Assembly: GCA_964593705.1 (NCBI GenBank)
Contig: CAZQIV010000023.1
Location: 1-64,000 of the forward strand
Source of the DNA: SABY01 sp964593705
Lineage (GTDB): Bacteria; Bacteroidota; Bacteroidia; Bacteroidales; 4484-276
Direction of reading: 5' to 3'
DNA: 64,000 nt
The position numbers were made by a program, and so were the translations under genes. Under the pieces are notes generated by a model, which searched no databases, was not told the DNA's origin, and saw only the letters and a program-made list of their open reading frames with translations. This document shows, piece by piece, positions 61,976-64,000 of the stretch. Each line of letters begins with the position of its first letter. The stretch's first letter is position 1.

Positions 61976-62669
61976 TATTTCAGGGTGTTTAATTTGTAGC
62001 AAGGAATTGATTTATCTTTCAAATCCTGAATTGATGAAATGCAGTTACTGTGGATCAGAACATTTTGAAACCGTGAAATGCCCATCAGGCCATTTTATTT
62101 GTAACACCTGCCACAGTTCGGGAGCCAACGACCTGATTATTAAATTTTGCCGGAATACCACCCTCACCGATCCCATCGAGATGGCTAACCTGCTGATGAA
62201 GCATCCCGAATTAAAAATGCACGGGCCGGAACATCATTTTCTGGTGCCGGCGGTTTTATTGGCTTCGTGGTATAATTTAAAAGATGAGCCCGAAACTAAA
62301 AGAAGAAAACTTGAACTGGGCAGGCAGCGATCAGAAAAAATTCCGGGCGGATTTTGTGGTTCTCATGGAAATTGTGGTGCTGGGGTTGGTACCGGGATAT
62401 TTTTTAGTATCATCACCGAAACCACGCCACTGTCGGGAAAAACATGGCAACAGTCCAATATGATTACCGGCACCTGCCTGGTTGAAATAGCAAAAAAAGG
62501 CGGGCCGCGATGCTGCAAAAGGGATACTTACACGGCCATAATTCACACCGTGGATTTCGTTAAAGAAAATCTTGGCATCACAATCCCCGCAACAAGGGAA
62601 GTTATCTGCCGGTTTCATGCAAACAACAAGCAATGTCTCGGCACTAAATGCGAGTATTTCAGGGCTTAA
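61968..62669 (+). CDS. DUF5714 Cys-rich protein
   Basis: The ATG at 61968 overlaps the AlgJ-like stop and gives 233 aa; the longer frame to 61872 lies inside the previous gene and is rejected. It has about 16 Cys in metal-binding-like pairs (CLIC, CSYC, CPSGHFICNTC, CRFHANNKQCLGTKC) and the DUF5714 block GGFCGSHGNCGAGVGTGIFF. The family is of unknown function and often found in anaerobes with radical-SAM or redox genes. It follows the polysaccharide genes but a shared role is not clear. Confidence 0.8.
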   Translation: MNNISGCLICSKELIYLSNPELMKCSYCGSEHFETVKCPSGHFICNTCHSSGANDLIIKFCRNTTLTDPIEMANLLMKHPELKMHGPEHHFLVPAVLLASWYNLKDEPETKRRKLELGRQRSEKIPGGFCGSHGNCGAGVGTGIFFSIITETTPLSGKTWQQSNMITGTCLVEIAKKGGPRCCKRDTYTAIIHTVDFVKENLGITIPATREVICRFHANNKQCLGTKCEYFRA

Positions 62670-62820
62670 CCCCGAAAATTCGTTTTAATCTTTCTTATTT
62701 CTAACCACAACAAAATCCTAAAACGAATTTTGTTAGTCAAAACCAAGGTCTGCAACGTCGGGGTTAACATAATTTAACAGCGCCATCAGCAGGCCAAAAA
62801 ACCCACGGCTTCATTTTTCC

Positions 62821-62828
62821 TAATTTTG
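62821..62828 (+). promoter_or_regulatory. Candidate -7 element for lpdA
   Basis: TAATTTTG is followed by CAGCC, 104 bp before the lpdA ATG, leaving a fairly long leader. The preceding bases 62670-62820 hold no gene. Confidence 0.5.
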
Positions 62829-62932
62829 CAGCCAATTTTAAAATTAATCATTAGCCATGCTAAAAGCTTAAAATCAAAGTTTTTGCAATTGTAAAACCAG
62901 TTTGGCGGGCTAACACATAAAAACATAAGAAT

Positions 62933-64000
62933 ATGAAATACGATCTGATAGTTATAGGAAGCGGCCCCGGAGGGTACGTTGCTGCCATCAGGGCTTCGCA
63001 ACTTGGCCTGAAAACAGCAGTGGTTGAAAAAGAATCCGTTGGAGGGGTTTGCCTCAACTGGGGTTGTATCCCCACCAAGGCACTACTTAAAAGTGCCCAG
63101 GTTTTTAACTATACCAAACATGCCGCCGATTATGGCGTATTGCTCCAGGGTGAAGCAAAGCCCGATTTTGAAGCCATGGTAAAACGCAGCCGCGATGTTG
63201 CCTCAGGAATGAGTAATGGTGTAAACTATCTTTTCAAGAAAAATAAAATTGATGTACTCAATGGTTTCGGGAAAGTGCTTCCCGGAAAAAAAGTTGAAGT
63301 AAGTAACGATAAAGGCGAAAAAACCGAGTACGAAGCCGGAAACATCATTATTGCAACAGGTGCCCGTTCCCGGGAATTACCGGCATTAAAGCAGGACGGT
63401 AAAAAAATTATCGGCTACCGCAAAGCAATGACCCTCGAAAAACAACCGGAGTCGATGGTTGTGGTTGGATCAGGAGCTATTGGATCAGAGTTTGCCTATT
63501 TCTACAACTCTATTGGAACTGACGTTACTTTGGTTGAGTTTCTGCCAAACATAATTCCGCTCGAAGATGAAGAAGTTTCCAAACAATTGGGGCGTTCGTT
63601 TAAGAAAGCCGGAATGAAAGTGATGACCTCTGCCGAAGTTACCCATGTAGATACTTCGGGTGAGAAATGCAAAGTGACCATCAAAACTAAAAAAGGCGAA
63701 GAGATTGTAGTGGCCGACATCGTGCTTTCGGCGGTTGGCATTGCCACAAACCTCGAAGGCATCGGGCTGGAAGAAGTAGGTATTAAAACCGAAAAAGGTA
63801 AAGTACTTGTGGATAACTTTTATAAAACCAACGTGGATGGATATTTTGCCATAGGCGATATTGTGCATGGCCCAGCACTGGCACATGTAGCTTCGCACGA
63901 GGGCATTACCTGCGTTGAAAAAATAGCCGGAAAAAATCCGCATCCTATCGACTATGGTAATGTGCCGGCTTGTACCTATACCGTGCCGGAAGTTGCTTCG
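62933..64000 (+). CDS. lpdA: Dihydrolipoyl dehydrogenase (partial, cut by the window end)
   Basis: The ATG at 62933 opens a frame of 356 codons that runs to the window edge, about three quarters of the usual 460-470 aa. The FAD-binding motif is GSGPGGYVAAIRASQLG at about 9-25 and the redox disulfide is C44-x4-C49 in GGVCLNWGCIPTKAL. The NAD-binding motif is VVVGSGAIGSEFA near 178-190, and YFAIGDIVHGPALAHVASHE is the second FAD contact. It reoxidises dihydrolipoamide in the pyruvate, 2-oxoglutarate or branched-chain dehydrogenase complexes, or the glycine cleavage system. The His-Glu active site near the C-terminus is outside the window. Confidence 0.95.
   Translation, partial: MKYDLIVIGSGPGGYVAAIRASQLGLKTAVVEKESVGGVCLNWGCIPTKALLKSAQVFNYTKHAADYGVLLQGEAKPDFEAMVKRSRDVASGMSNGVNYLFKKNKIDVLNGFGKVLPGKKVEVSNDKGEKTEYEAGNIIIATGARSRELPALKQDGKKIIGYRKAMTLEKQPESMVVVGSGAIGSEFAYFYNSIGTDVTLVEFLPNIIPLEDEEVSKQLGRSFKKAGMKVMTSAEVTHVDTSGEKCKVTIKTKKGEEIVVADIVLSAVGIATNLEGIGLEEVGIKTEKGKVLVDNFYKTNVDGYFAIGDIVHGPALAHVASHEGITCVEKIAGKNPHPIDYGNVPACTYTVPEVAS

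Noticed and set aside
1..64000. CRISPR arrays, rRNA or tRNA genes
   Set aside because: No regularly spaced identical repeats with unique spacers, and no tRNA or rRNA signature sequences were seen on reading both strands.

Overview
The window reads as a chromosomal scaffold of a Bacteroidota bacterium, probably a Bacteroidales or Marinilabiliales relative known from a draft or metagenome assembly. The signs are a type IX secretion C-terminal sorting domain, many SPII lipoproteins with the lipobox Cys after a long hydrophobic stretch, families common in this phylum (LruC, LPP20, DUF4384, PEGA, DUF5683, DUF5777, DUF5714, head-GIN) and repeated TAnnTTTG promoter elements, several followed at once by GCAGCC. 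A run of 100 Ns at 59890-59989 sits inside a tandem repeat and marks a scaffold gap. No rRNA, tRNA or CRISPR was seen.

Layout. 1-4.5 kb: LruC surface lipoprotein and pbpC. 4.6-8.4 kb: an accessory stretch with a toxin-antitoxin remnant, an AAA/DUF4143 ATPase, a nonsense-interrupted DUF4384 gene, a shortened KilA-N gene and the 3' end of a caspase-like gene, separated by dispersed repeats. 8.4-16.1 kb: divergent blocks of envelope proteins (DUF5683, FN3-like lipoprotein, lipocalin-like lipoprotein, two LPP20-type proteins, an 885-aa transglutaminase-like protein). 16.6-20.4 kb: an AT-rich island with a compact regulator-restriction-methyltransferase operon and a VapB plus frameshifted VapC pair. 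20.6-34 kb: acyltransferase and SBF transporter, YfaP and PEGA proteins, asnS-rpoN-PAP2-like, small envelope proteins, VOC and SDR enzymes.

35-43.4 kb is the most striking block. A Crp/Fnr regulator is divergent from a cytochrome operon encoding a hexaheme lipoprotein with a collagen-like linker, a monoheme lipoprotein, a DUF5777 beta-barrel, a heptaheme membrane-anchored cytochrome, a diheme b-type membrane protein, a damaged cytochrome c/b locus, a tetraheme cytochrome and a NapC-type heptaheme protein. About 27 CXnCH sites could form a chain from quinol through the periplasm to the outer membrane. A TTGAT-N4-GTCAA palindrome lies between regulator and operon.

43.6-64 kb: head-GIN lipoprotein, nonsense-interrupted GNAT, LytTR regulator, YicC-gmk-adenylate cyclase, nadD, beta-barrel proteins, a 1283-aa C1-like peptidase exported by T9SS, an MBOAT/AlgJ-like O-acetylation pair, a DUF5714 protein and the start of lpdA. 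Intergenic DNA from 49.5 to 55.9 kb is rich in perfect hairpins and palindromes.

At least five genes carry single lesions (two in-frame stops, one A-tract frameshift, one deletion junction, one truncated 3' remnant). This could be real decay or consensus error, and read mapping would decide.
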